Source: Halorubrum sp. DM2 (GTDB lineage: Archaea > Halobacteriota > Halobacteria > Halobacteriales > Haloferacaceae). From it: a stretch of 64,000 bases of DNA. Positions within the stretch are counted from its first letter, which is position 1; each line of letters begins with the position of its first letter. Made by a program: the position numbers and the translations under genes. Positions 53,223 to 61,171 of this stretch are shown piece by piece. The stretch is taken from positions 902,894 through 966,893 of the forward strand of contig NZ_LR594487.1 in the NCBI RefSeq assembly GCF_901686465.1. Reading direction: 5' to 3'. The notes under the pieces were generated by a model. The model was not told the DNA's origin. It ran no database searches and worked only from the letters and a program-made list of their open reading frames with translations.

Positions 53223-54722
53223 ATGAACGCCGGTGGGGACTACGGCGGCGACGAACCGCGAGAGAAGTGCGGCGTCGTCGGCGTCTCGCTCGAAGACCGG
53301 GAGGCCGCGCGCCCGCTGTACTACGCGCTGTACGCGCTCCAACACCGCGGGCAGGAGTCCGCGGGGATCGTCACGCACGACGGGTTCCAACAGCACAGCC
53401 ACGTCGAGCGGGGCCTCGTCGGCGACGCGTTCGAGAAGGGGGACCTCGAATCGCTGTCGGGCGGCACCGGCATCGGTCACGTCCGCTACCCGACCGCCGG
53501 CAGCCTCGACAAGAGCTGCGCGCAGCCGTTCTCGGTCTCGTTTAAGTCCGGCTCGCTCGGGCTCTCGCACAACGGGAACCTCGTCAACGCCGACGAGGTG
53601 CGCGAGGAGCTGGCGGCGGCCGGCCACGCCTTCACCTCCGACGGCGACACCGAGGTGATCGCCCACGACCTCGCGCGCAACCTCCTCGAAGAGGACCTCG
53701 TGCGCGCCGTCAAACACACGATGAACCGCATCCACGGCTCCTACTCGCTCGCGATCACCCACGACGACACCGTGTTGGGCGTCCGCGACCCGCTCGGCAA
53801 CCGCCCGCTGTGTCTCGGGAAGATCGACGGCGGCTACGTCCTCGCCAGCGAGTCGGCCGCCATCGACACGCTCGACGGCGAGCTGATCCGCGACGTACGA
53901 CCCGGCGAACTCGTCGTCTTGGACCCCGACGGAACCGGCTACGACACGTATCAGCTGGTCGAGCGCGACGCGACCGCCCACTGCTTCTTCGAACACGTCT
54001 ACTTCGCCCGGCCCGACTCCGTCATCGACGAGAGCCTCGTGTACGAGGTGCGCCGCAACCTCGGTCGGAAGCTCTGGGAGGAGTCCGGCGTCGAGTCGGA
54101 CGTGGTGATGCCCGTGCCCGACTCCGGGCGGGCGTTCGCCTCCGGCTACGCCGACGCCGCGGGCGAGACGACGCCCGACGGCGAGCCGCGGGAGTCGGAC
54201 GACGACGGCGTGGAGTTCGCGGAGGGGCTGATGAAAAACCGGTACGTCGGCCGGACGTTCATCATGCCGACCCAAGACGAGCGCGAGCGCGCGGTCCGGC
54301 TGAAGCTCAACCCGATCCGGTCGACGGTCGAGGGGAAGTCGGTCACGGTCATCGACGACTCCATCGTCCGCGGGACGACCTCGACGCAGCTCGTGGAGCT
54401 GGTCCGCGAGGCGGGTGCGGAGGAGGTCCACCTCCGGATCGGCGCGCCGCCCATCCTCGCGCCCTGCTACTTCGGCATCGACATGGCGACGCGCGACGAG
54501 CTGATCGCCGCCGACGCCTCGACCGAGGAGATCCGCGAGGAAGTCGGCGCGGACTCGCTGTCGTACCTCTCCGTCGACGCGGTCGCGGAGGCGCTCGGCG
54601 AGAGCCGCGCGGACCTCTGTCTCGGCTGCGTCACCGGCGAGTACCCGTTCGACGTCGAGGGCGAGGCGACCGACCGCGACGTCGACGCGCCGACTCCGGA
54701 CGCGCCGCCGGCGGACGACTGA
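53223..54722 (+). CDS. purF: Amidophosphoribosyltransferase
   Basis: A 499-aa enzyme that makes phosphoribosylamine from PRPP and glutamine, the first step of purine synthesis. A 15-residue propeptide precedes the nucleophile C16 (EKCGVVGVSL), which must be exposed by removal of the leader. The glutaminase domain shows YALYALQHRGQESAGIVTHDG, HVRYPTAGS and GLSHNGNLVN. The PRPP loop is VIDDSIVRGTTSTQLV. Cysteines near the end (APCYFGIDM and DLCLGCVTGEYPF) match the Fe-S-type PurF of Bacillus. A short acidic insert is at about 315-330. Confidence 0.96.
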   Translation: MNAGGDYGGDEPREKCGVVGVSLEDREAARPLYYALYALQHRGQESAGIVTHDGFQQHSHVERGLVGDAFEKGDLESLSGGTGIGHVRYPTAGSLDKSCAQPFSVSFKSGSLGLSHNGNLVNADEVREELAAAGHAFTSDGDTEVIAHDLARNLLEEDLVRAVKHTMNRIHGSYSLAITHDDTVLGVRDPLGNRPLCLGKIDGGYVLASESAAIDTLDGELIRDVRPGELVVLDPDGTGYDTYQLVERDATAHCFFEHVYFARPDSVIDESLVYEVRRNLGRKLWEESGVESDVVMPVPDSGRAFASGYADAAGETTPDGEPRESDDDGVEFAEGLMKNRYVGRTFIMPTQDERERAVRLKLNPIRSTVEGKSVTVIDDSIVRGTTSTQLVELVREAGAEEVHLRIGAPPILAPCYFGIDMATRDELIAADASTEEIREEVGADSLSYLSVDAVAEALGESRADLCLGCVTGEYPFDVEGEATDRDVDAPTPDAPPADD

Positions 54723-54831
54723 CCGGACGACCGAACACGGCGGCCGACGCTCTCCCGAACATATTCGGTCGGGATCCGATCGCCCGGGACGTATCGGGGG
54801 CTTAAATACGCTCACGGTCAGACGTGGGGGT

Positions 54832-55890
54832 ATGAGATCGAACGCCGACGCTGCCGCCGAGGGCGACGACGCCGGGTCGATGAGCCGTCGCGGGTTCTTC
54901 CGTGCCGGAGCCGCCGGGGCGGCGGTCGCCGCGGGAGTCGCGGCCGGAAGCGGGAGCGCGGCCGCCCAGTACGACGGGTGGTTAGAGGGTGTCAGCAACT
55001 ACGACGGGACGCACGACTACACCGGACAGGAGGAGGTCACCGTCGAGGTCGGCGCGGTGGACGGCCTCAAGTTCGGCCCGGCCGCGATCCTGGTCGACCC
55101 CGGGACGACGGTCGTGTGGGAGTGGACCGGACAGGGCGGGGCCCACAACGTCGTCGCCACCGACGGGACGTTCGACAGCGGCGAGACGGTCGCCGAGGAG
55201 GGGACCACCTTCGAGTACACGTTCGACGACGCCGAGGATGGCGACGTGTTCAACTACTCCTGTACGCCGCACGAGGCGGCCGGCATGAAGGGGTCCGTCG
55301 CGGTCGGCTCCGTCGACGACGACCTCGTCGACCCGCAGACGGGCGGCGACGGCGGGTCCGGCGAGGGGAGCGGCGCAGCCGGGTACGGCGACTGGTTCGA
55401 GAACGTCGGCAACTACGAGGGGACCCGCGACCTCCGCGGACAGAGCGAGGTCACCGTCTCGGTCGGTGCGGGCGAGAACGGCCTGCTGTTCGACCCGCCC
55501 GCGATCTTGGTCGACCCGGGGACGACCGTGATCTGGGAGTGGACCGGACAGGGCGGCGGTCACAACGTCGTCGAAGAGAACGACGTCTTCTCCAGCGGGG
55601 AGCCGGTCCCGGACGAGGGAACGACCTTCGAGTACACCTTCGAGGACGCGGGCGAGGGCGACGTGTTCCGTTACGCGTGTTCGCCGCATCAGGCCGTCGG
55701 CATGAAGGGCGCGGTCGCGGTCGGGGCGGTCGACGACGACCTCATCGGCGGAAACGGTGGCGGTTCCGGCGGCGGTAGCGGTCTCTCCGCGAGCGACATC
55801 GGGAGTCTGGCGCTCGCCTTCGGCTTCGCCGGCGCGCTGCTCGTCCCGCTGTTCTACGCCGCGCACCGGAAGGCCGAAGGGAACGCGTAG
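54832..55890 (+). CDS. Two-domain halocyanin (blue copper protein), membrane-anchored
   Basis: A 352-aa exported copper protein. A twin-arginine signal (MSRRGFFRAGAAGAAV, residues 17-32) comes after a 16-residue acidic start. Two plastocyanin-like domains follow (about 50-155 and 180-290). Each has the copper ligands: GAHNVV with YSCTPHEAAGMKG in the first, and GGHNVV with YACSPHQAVGMKG in the second (His, Cys, His, Met). A Gly/Ser linker leads to a C-terminal membrane helix (GSLALAFGFAGALLVPLFYAA). It carries electrons on the outer face of the membrane, probably to a terminal oxidase. A TATA-like CTTAAATAC about 29 nt upstream suggests a leaderless message. Confidence 0.93.
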   Translation: MRSNADAAAEGDDAGSMSRRGFFRAGAAGAAVAAGVAAGSGSAAAQYDGWLEGVSNYDGTHDYTGQEEVTVEVGAVDGLKFGPAAILVDPGTTVVWEWTGQGGAHNVVATDGTFDSGETVAEEGTTFEYTFDDAEDGDVFNYSCTPHEAAGMKGSVAVGSVDDDLVDPQTGGDGGSGEGSGAAGYGDWFENVGNYEGTRDLRGQSEVTVSVGAGENGLLFDPPAILVDPGTTVIWEWTGQGGGHNVVEENDVFSSGEPVPDEGTTFEYTFEDAGEGDVFRYACSPHQAVGMKGAVAVGAVDDDLIGGNGGGSGGGSGLSASDIGSLALAFGFAGALLVPLFYAAHRKAEGNA

Positions 55891-56004
55891 GCCCGTCGGC
55901 CGTCGTCCGGACGGTTCGGACGGAGCGACTCTTCTTCGACCTGTGCGGTCGGTTCGCTCGTGTGTAGTCCGCGCGTTCGCGGTGACCGTTCCGAGTCGCG
56001 CCGC

Positions 56005-56565
56005 TCAGTAGAGATGGTACAGCAGCAGGTACACGCCGATTCCCATCGCGAACGAGACCAGCCAGAGGACCGCGCCGACGAACCCGACCTGCGAGTGCCG
56101 CGTGTGGTAGAGGTCCTCGAACGGTCGGGTCGCGGCGAGGAAGAGCGCGTGGAAGACGAACGGGATACAGACGATCGCGAGCAGGATATGGATCGCGAGG
56201 AACGGGAGATAGAGGTACGTGTAGACCGCCTCCGGCCCGGGGAACTCCGTGGTGCCGACGTGGATCAGCCGGTAGAGGTACGCGCCGAGGAAGGCCGTAA
56301 AGAGCGCGAACGAGGTCACCATGAAGTTCCGGTGCCGCTTCACGTTCCCGCGGGAGATAGCCCGCCAGCCGAGCAGGATGGTGGCGATGGCGGTCGCGGA
56401 GACGGCGGCGTTGAAGTGCGGGATCGCGGCGAGGACGGCGTCGCTCGCGCGCGGTAGCGTCGAACTCGGGACGACCCCGCCGACCGCGCCGAAGACGAGC
56501 GCGAGCGCGACGGCGGAGGCGGCGGCGGTCAGGACGGTGACGTTCTCGCGGGCCCAATCGGACAT
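56005..56565 (-). CDS. DUF420 family membrane protein
   Basis: A 186-aa protein with five hydrophobic helices. It shows the DUF420 pattern: IPHFNAAVSATAIATILLGWRAISRGNVKRHRNFMVTSFALFTAFLGAYLYR, then LPFLAIHILLAIVCIPFVFHAL, then DLYHTRHSQVGFVGAVLWLVSFAMGIGVYLLLYHLY, with several in-membrane histidines. Homologues (such as CtaM-like proteins) assist assembly of haem-copper oxidases. It converges with the halocyanin gene, which fits a respiratory role. ATG 56565 is chosen; in-frame codons upstream overlap the tRNA-Leu promoter region. Confidence 0.88.
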   Translation of the reverse strand: MSDWARENVTVLTAAASAVALALVFGAVGGVVPSSTLPRASDAVLAAIPHFNAAVSATAIATILLGWRAISRGNVKRHRNFMVTSFALFTAFLGAYLYRLIHVGTTEFPGPEAVYTYLYLPFLAIHILLAIVCIPFVFHALFLAATRPFEDLYHTRHSQVGFVGAVLWLVSFAMGIGVYLLLYHLY

Positions 56566-56748
56566 GTCCGTGCGGTGGGACGCGACCCCCAAACGCGTGC
56601 CGGTTGCGCCCGACGCGTGCCGGTCGTGGTCGCCGAGTCGCGGCGGCGGCGCGCCGCACGCCGGCCTGCGAAACCTCGCCACGGTACTCTCGAATGGAAG
56701 GGCTTTTAATCGGGGGAAGGGTACGTGGAGTTGCGAAAAAGACCGCGA

Positions 56749-56833
56749 GCGTGGGTAGCCAAGCCAGGCCAACGGCGCAGCGTTGAGGGCGCTGTCCTGT
56801 AGAGGTCCGCCGGTTCAAATCCGGTCCCACGCA
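56749..56833 (+). tRNA. tRNA-Leu (anticodon GAG)
   Basis: An 85-nt class II tRNA. The acceptor stem pairs GCGTGGG (56749-56755) with CCCACGC (56826-56832), discriminator A56833. The D-arm is GTAGCCAAGCCAGGCCAACGGC. The anticodon stem CAGCG/CGCTG holds loop TTGAGGG, reading GAG. The long variable arm is GTCCTGTAGAGGTC and the T-arm CCGGTTCAAATCCGG. CCA is not encoded. A TATA-like CTTTTAATC lies at 56703-56711, about 40 nt upstream. Confidence 0.97.
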
Positions 56834-56970
56834 TCGCTCGGGGCACACCCCCACCGATGCACGGTGTTGTCTCTACGACAGCACCCACACACAATTCCTT
56901 TCGACCGCTACGCGACGAGTGGTTACGCTGTATCGATTTTTGAGGCGGTGAGTACGTTCAAAGCTCTGCC
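56834..56970. other. Gene-free region after tRNA-Leu
   Basis: No gene or strong hairpin seen. GC content falls here (AT-rich patch 56930-56945 with GTATCGATTTTTGAGG). A T-run of five at 56936-56942 could terminate the tRNA transcript. The 66-bp tandem repeat begins at its end. Confidence 0.45.
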
Positions 56971-57102
56971 GCTCGGTAGTACGCGATCAATTTCACTACC
57001 GGCGATTTCGCGACTGCGACTACCGAAGCCCCAGTCGCTCGGTAGTACACGATCGGTTTCGACGGGAGTAGCTCCGTGACCGAGATCCCCGAAGCCCCAG
57101 TC
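56971..57102 (+). repeat. 66-bp tandem duplication in front of repeat copy R2
   Basis: Two adjacent 66-bp units (56971-57036 and 57037-57102). Both begin GCTCGGTAGTAC and end CCGAAGCCCCAGTC; their middle portions have diverged. The shared end block is the first block of the structured repeat, so duplication of its left flank explains the arrangement. The units overlap the start of R2. Confidence 0.75.
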
Positions 57103-57349
57103 GCGACGGCTCGCGCGCCTTGCTGTGCTCCTCGCTCGTTCGCTTTCGCTCACTCGCTGCGGTGCTTACTGCGGCGGGCTTCGCCCTCGCGACTGCCCCT
57201 TCGAGCCCCGCCCCGCACAGCGACCGCACCTCACGCCTCCCCAGCCTCGTCGCTGGCGGTTTTCGCTTCGCTCCAACCGCCAGCGACTCCCTCGCGCGGC
57301 GCTGACTCGCGGCCGCCGAGGGCGGCCGCTCGCAGGCACGCGCCACCGC
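57089..57349 (+). repeat. Structured intergenic repeat, copy R2
   Basis: A 261-bp element between tRNA-Leu and gatE, homologous to R1 (43538-43894). Shared blocks are CCGAAGCCCCAG, CTCCTCGCTC, CTGCGGTGCTTAC, CTGCCCCTTCGAG with CCCGCCCCGCACA (57193-57219), CGCACCTCA, GCCTCCCCAGCCTCGTC, GACTCCCTCGC and CGCGCCACCGC. Its main hairpin is 13 bp (57249-57261 with 57275-57287) around the loop TTCGCTTCGCTCC. Compared with R1, inner stem sequence is different on both sides yet still fully paired. It lacks the four accessory hairpins of R1. A GC-rich hairpin GCGGCCGCC/GGCGGCCGC lies near 57309-57329. Confidence 0.8.
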
Positions 57350-57465
57350 CTCGGTCGTACAGGCGCTCCGCCGCCGGTGTCCGTTTCTACTTTTCGTTTC
57401 CACGCTCGATCAGCGTTCGCGCGAACTGCCACCCTTTTAGTCGCGCCGCGTCGGAGTGAGGCGTA

Positions 57466-59349
57466 ATGAGTACGGACGCGACCCCCGAGTACGACTACGA
57501 GGAACTGGGGCTCGTCGCCGGTCTGGAGATCCACCAGCAGCTCGACACGGAGACGAAGCTGTTCTGCGACTCCCCGACCGTCGAGCGCGACCCCGAGGAG
57601 TCCGACCGTTCGATCACCCGGCGGCTCCACCCGACGAAGAGTGAGCTGGGCGAACTCGACGACGCGGCGATGGAGGAGAGCCGCGTCGACCGCGAGTTCA
57701 CCTACCTCGCGTACGACACGACCTGCCTCGTCGAGGAGGACGACGAGCCGCCCCGGCGCGTCGACGACGAGGCGCTCGCCGTGGCGCTCCAGATCGCCGA
57801 CCTGCTCGACCTCTCGGTCGTCGATCAGGCGCACGTCATGCGGAAGCTCGTGATCGACGGCTCGAACACCTCCGGCTTCCAGCGCTCGATCCTGCTCGGA
57901 CAGGACGGCGCGATCGAGACGGAGTCGGGCTCGGTGTCGGTCGTCGACCTCATGCTCGAAGAGGAGTCGGCCAAGCGCGTCGAGGAGACCGACGACGGCG
58001 TCGTCTACTCGCTGGATCGCCTCGGCGTCCCCCTCGTCGAGATCGGGACGGGACCGGACATCCGCAGCCCCGAAGGGGCCCGGCAGGCGGCCGAGCGCAT
58101 CGGGATGCTGCTCCGCTCGACGGGCGCGGTCAAGCGCGGGCTGGGCACGATCCGGCAGGACGTGAACGTCTCCATCGCCGACGGCGCGCGGGTTGAGGTG
58201 AAAGGCGTTCAGGATCTTCAGGGAATCGAGGACATCGTCCGCGGCGAGGTCGGCCGACAGGCCGAACTGCTCGACATCCGCGACGAGCTCCGCGAGCGCG
58301 ACGCGAGCGTGGGCGAGGTCTCGGACGTGACCGACACCTTCGCCGACACCGAATCGGGAGTGATCCGCGGCGCGCTCGACTCGGGCGGAAAGGTGACCGC
58401 GGTCCCCCTGTTCGGCTTCGACGGTCTCGTCGGCCGCGAGATCCAGGATGACCGCCGGCTCGGCACGGAGCTGTCCGACCACGCGAAGCGTCACGGCGCG
58501 GGCGGCATCTTCCACACCGACGAGCTGCCGGCGTACGGCGTCACCGAGGCGGAGGTCGACGCCCTCCGCGACGCGGTCGGCGCGGGCGAGGGAGACGCGG
58601 TCGCCATCGTCGCGGCCGACCCGGAGACCGCCGACCTCGCGATCGAGGCCGCCGCCGAGCGCGCCGAGACCGCCATCGAGGGGATCCCCGAGGAGACGCG
58701 CGGCGCGAACGACGACGGTACCACCCGCTACCTCCGCCCGCTGCCGGGGGCCGCGCGGATGTACCCAGAGACGGACGTGCCGCCGGTCGAGCCTGACCCC
58801 TCGGACGTCGAGACGCCCGAACTGCTCGACGAGAAGACCGAACGGTACGGCGACGAGTTCGGTCTCGACGCCGGACTCGCCGAGCAGGTCGCCTTCGGCC
58901 AGCGGTTCCCGCTGTTCGAGCGGGCGGTCGGGCGCGGCGTCGACCCGACCTTCGCGGCGTCGACACTCGAATCGACGACGACGGAGATCCGCCGCGACGG
59001 TGCGGCCGTCGAACGCCTCACCGACGAGCACTTCCTCGACCTCTTCGACCTCGTCGAGGGCGGCGACCTCGCGAAGGAGGGCGTCCCCGAGGTGCTCGCG
59101 ACGCTCGCCGAGAACCCGTCACTGTCCGCCGCCGAGGCCGTCGAGGAGGCCGGCCTCTCGGGCGTGAGCGAGGAGGAAGTCCGCGAGGCGGTCGTGGAGG
59201 TCGTCGAGCGCAACGCCGACCAGATCAACGCCGAGGGGATGGCTGCCTTCTCCGGACTGATGGGTGAGGCGATGGGAGCGCTTCGTGGCAAGGCCGACGG
59301 CGAGGTCGTTTCCGACGTGTTACGCGAGGAGATCGGCAAGCGGTCGTAG
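57466..59349 (+). CDS. gatE: Glutamyl-tRNA(Gln) amidotransferase subunit E
   Basis: A 627-aa archaea-specific subunit that with GatD turns Glu-tRNA(Gln) into Gln-tRNA(Gln). The GatB/E catalytic cradle starts LGLVAGLEIHQQLDTETKLFCDSPT and shows RKLVIDGSNTSGFQRSILLGQDG, LGVPLVEIGTGPDIRSPEGAR and GLGTIRQDVNVSI. An inserted AspRS-like (GAD) domain at about 280-400 contains RHGAGGIFHTDELPAYGVTE, the trait that separates GatE from GatB. The YqeY-like helical tail ends the chain. gatD is not in the window. A TATA-like CTTTTAG lies about 29 nt before the ATG, and a GAGG is 5 nt before it. Confidence 0.96.
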   Translation: MSTDATPEYDYEELGLVAGLEIHQQLDTETKLFCDSPTVERDPEESDRSITRRLHPTKSELGELDDAAMEESRVDREFTYLAYDTTCLVEEDDEPPRRVDDEALAVALQIADLLDLSVVDQAHVMRKLVIDGSNTSGFQRSILLGQDGAIETESGSVSVVDLMLEEESAKRVEETDDGVVYSLDRLGVPLVEIGTGPDIRSPEGARQAAERIGMLLRSTGAVKRGLGTIRQDVNVSIADGARVEVKGVQDLQGIEDIVRGEVGRQAELLDIRDELRERDASVGEVSDVTDTFADTESGVIRGALDSGGKVTAVPLFGFDGLVGREIQDDRRLGTELSDHAKRHGAGGIFHTDELPAYGVTEAEVDALRDAVGAGEGDAVAIVAADPETADLAIEAAAERAETAIEGIPEETRGANDDGTTRYLRPLPGAARMYPETDVPPVEPDPSDVETPELLDEKTERYGDEFGLDAGLAEQVAFGQRFPLFERAVGRGVDPTFAASTLESTTTEIRRDGAAVERLTDEHFLDLFDLVEGGDLAKEGVPEVLATLAENPSLSAAEAVEEAGLSGVSEEEVREAVVEVVERNADQINAEGMAAFSGLMGEAMGALRGKADGEVVSDVLREEIGKRS

Positions 59350-59418
59350 CGCGTTCTGCGTCGGTCAGGCCCGCTTTTTACGTGTCGGGAGATCCTCTTT
59401 CACACCGAGGGACACCAG
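59350..59418. promoter_or_regulatory. gatE 3' end and psiE-like start region
   Basis: A run CTTTTTA (59374-59380) may end the gatE transcript or act as a weak TATA element. GAGG at 59407-59410, 8 nt before the ATG at 59419, is a Shine-Dalgarno-like site. This suggests that the next gene is translated from a leadered or read-through message. Confidence 0.4.
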
Positions 59419-59940
59419 ATGGCAGACTCGCCCCCGGCCGACCCGTCGGACGACCCGTCCTCGCCGGACCGGACGCCCAACCCGTCAGTCGCGAAGACGC
59501 GCGGCGACCGCGTCTCCGACGCGACGAACCGATTCATCCACGGCGTCGAGCTGGCCGCGGCGGCGCTTTTCGCGCTCCTGTTCGGGATCGGCGTCATCGA
59601 CCTCGCGATCCAGATCGCCGAGTCCGTTCCCACCGGCGCGATCACCGACCCGAACACGGTCATCGGGTTCATCGAGACCGGACTCCTCCTCCTGATCATC
59701 GTCGAGGTGTACGAGACAGTCGTCGCCTACATCGAACAGAGCGACACCCGGCGGATCGTCCGTCTGGTGATCTACACCGGCGTCATCGCGATGGTCCGGA
59801 AGGTGATCATCTATCGGACGACGGAGTACTCGTCGGCCGAGGGCGCGCTGTTCGCCGCGGTGTCGTACACGATCATCATCCTCGGGCTCGTGGCGCTTCT
59901 GTACGTCGAGCGGTCGGTCGGGAACCCGCTGGCCGAGTGA
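59419..59940 (+). CDS. PsiE-like membrane protein
   Basis: A 173-aa protein resembling phosphate-starvation-inducible PsiE. An acidic, proline-rich disordered N-terminus (1-35) precedes four membrane helices (about 42-66, 80-100, 112-130, 140-162). Between helices lie the family-like segments VEVYETVVAYIEQSDTRRIVRLVIYTGVIAMVRKVI and LYVERSVG. Despite the name, no pho-type regulatory site is visible. Molecular function is unknown. Confidence 0.8.
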   Translation: MADSPPADPSDDPSSPDRTPNPSVAKTRGDRVSDATNRFIHGVELAAAALFALLFGIGVIDLAIQIAESVPTGAITDPNTVIGFIETGLLLLIIVEVYETVVAYIEQSDTRRIVRLVIYTGVIAMVRKVIIYRTTEYSSAEGALFAAVSYTIIILGLVALLYVERSVGNPLAE

Positions 59941-60010
59941 CCCGGGTCCCGCTCGTCGAAACACCTTCTTCGCCAGACATTTTTTGGTTCCGGACGCGGG
60001 ACTGGTCCTC

Positions 60011-60484
60011 ATGAGAGAGCCGTTCGATCCGGGGTTCGACTTCGACCGCGGAACGGTTGCGGCGGTCACCGCAACGACGATCCTCCTGTGTGCGACCGTG
60101 CTGTTCGTGGTGGACCGCCCCGCGTGGATGCTCCCCGCCGCCATCGTCGCCGGCGGGGTCGCGACGGCGCTCGGCGGGTTCTACGACGCGAGCGCGAACA
60201 ACGCCATCCTCGGCGTGACGCTCGTGGCGGTCCCGCTGTACGCGTTCGTGTTCGTCTACCGGATCGGCGGCGTCCCGACGCCCGGCACCGACCCCGACCT
60301 GCTGTTCGCCACCGCGGTCTACTCCATGGGCGACATGCTCGGGTATCTCCCGATGATGGCGGTGTTCGCCTACCTCAGCGCCACCGTCACCGACCGTCTC
60401 CGGCGACGCTTCGAGCCGCCGGTCGGCTACCCCGACCGCGGGGAGGCCCGACGGATTACCGGTCTCGAAGACGAGACGCGCTGA
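60011..60484 (+). CDS. Four-helix membrane protein of unknown function
   Basis: A 157-aa protein. It has four hydrophobic helices (about 17-40, 42-58, 64-85, 98-120) with short loops, and a basic end (LRRRFEPPVGYPDRGEARRI). A conserved-looking GGFYDASANNAILG lies between helices 2 and 3. I recognise no family. ATG 60011 is preferred over an in-frame GTG at 59984. It follows the PsiE-like gene by 70 nt and converges with the Lrp gene. Confidence 0.72.
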   Translation: MREPFDPGFDFDRGTVAAVTATTILLCATVLFVVDRPAWMLPAAIVAGGVATALGGFYDASANNAILGVTLVAVPLYAFVFVYRIGGVPTPGTDPDLLFATAVYSMGDMLGYLPMMAVFAYLSATVTDRLRRRFEPPVGYPDRGEARRITGLEDETR

Positions 60485-60505
60485 CCGGTCCGTCGCCGAT
60501 CGGTC

Positions 60506-60988
60506 TCAGTCCGTCAGTTCTTCGATCAGCGTGTCGAGGTCGTAGGTGGCGGGCGCGCGAGACTCGTCGCGCAGCGTGGCGATGGTGAACGTCGAGTTCG
60601 TGCGCTCGACCTCCGGGATCGCCTCGAAGTCGCTGATGAGGCGCTCGACGGTGTCCGACGAGGAGAGCCGCGCGAGGACGACGAAGTCCGTCTCGCCCAT
60701 CGTGAAGAACGCCTCCGTGACGCCCTCGACCGCGAGCAGTTCGTCGGCGAACTCCTCGTAGGGGCCCTCGTAGCTCGCGAGCACCTCGACGATGACGGTG
60801 ACGCCGAGCCCGAGCGCCTCGTGGTCGAAGTCGTACAGGTCGTTCTGGATGACGCCGTCCTCCCGCAGGTTGTTCAGCCGGTAGTGGATCGTCGACACCG
60901 GAATCTGTGTCTCCTCGTGGAGCCGTTCCGGGCTTCCCGTCCCCAGATCGGCGATGGCCTTCAACAGTCGCACGTCGCGCTCGTCCAT
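60506..60988 (-). CDS. Lrp/AsnC-family transcription regulator
   Basis: A 160-aa regulator with an N-terminal winged HTH (MDERDVRLLKAIADLGTGSPERLHEETQIPVSTIHYRLNNLREDGVIQ) and a C-terminal RAM ligand/oligomerisation domain (GVTVIVEVLAS ... GVTEAFFTMGETDFVVLARLSSSDTVERLISDFEAIPEVERTNSTFTIATL). Lrp proteins sense amino acids and control amino-acid metabolism and export. A TATA-like ACATATACAA lies near 61014-61021 on the minus strand, 26-33 nt upstream of the ATG. The gene is divergent from an EamA exporter, its likely target. Confidence 0.94.
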   Translation of the reverse strand: MDERDVRLLKAIADLGTGSPERLHEETQIPVSTIHYRLNNLREDGVIQNDLYDFDHEALGLGVTVIVEVLASYEGPYEEFADELLAVEGVTEAFFTMGETDFVVLARLSSSDTVERLISDFEAIPEVERTNSTFTIATLRDESRAPATYDLDTLIEELTD

Positions 60989-61171
60989 ACCCCGCGATCG
61001 GACCCCGATCGGTTGTATATGTCGACCGACAGGGTTGAACTTGACTCCAAGATCCGGCGTCATCACGGAACCGAATTTGGATCTAATTCGTATGTCTGAT
61101 TGTTAATTTCAGTATTTAGCAGATATGGGAGAATAGTTTAACTATCACCGTGTATTTCGAACGGACAACTA
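60989..61171. promoter_or_regulatory. Divergent lrp/EamA promoter region with palindrome
   Basis: AT-rich region with the Lrp-gene TATA element (61014-61021, minus) and, for the EamA gene, GTTTAACTATC at about 61136-61146, roughly 30 nt upstream of its ATG. A perfect 13-bp palindrome ATAGTT-T-AACTAT (61133-61145) coincides with the second promoter. Archaeal Lrp proteins often bind short AT-rich inverted repeats, so this is a candidate Lrp operator. Confidence 0.5.

Noticed and set aside
53130-54998. Long minus-strand frame opposite purF
   Set aside because: Antisense shadow of purF; composition only.
56971-57102. CRISPR-like repeat
   Set aside because: Only two direct 66-bp units with diverged middle sections, no spacers of constant length and no cas genes.
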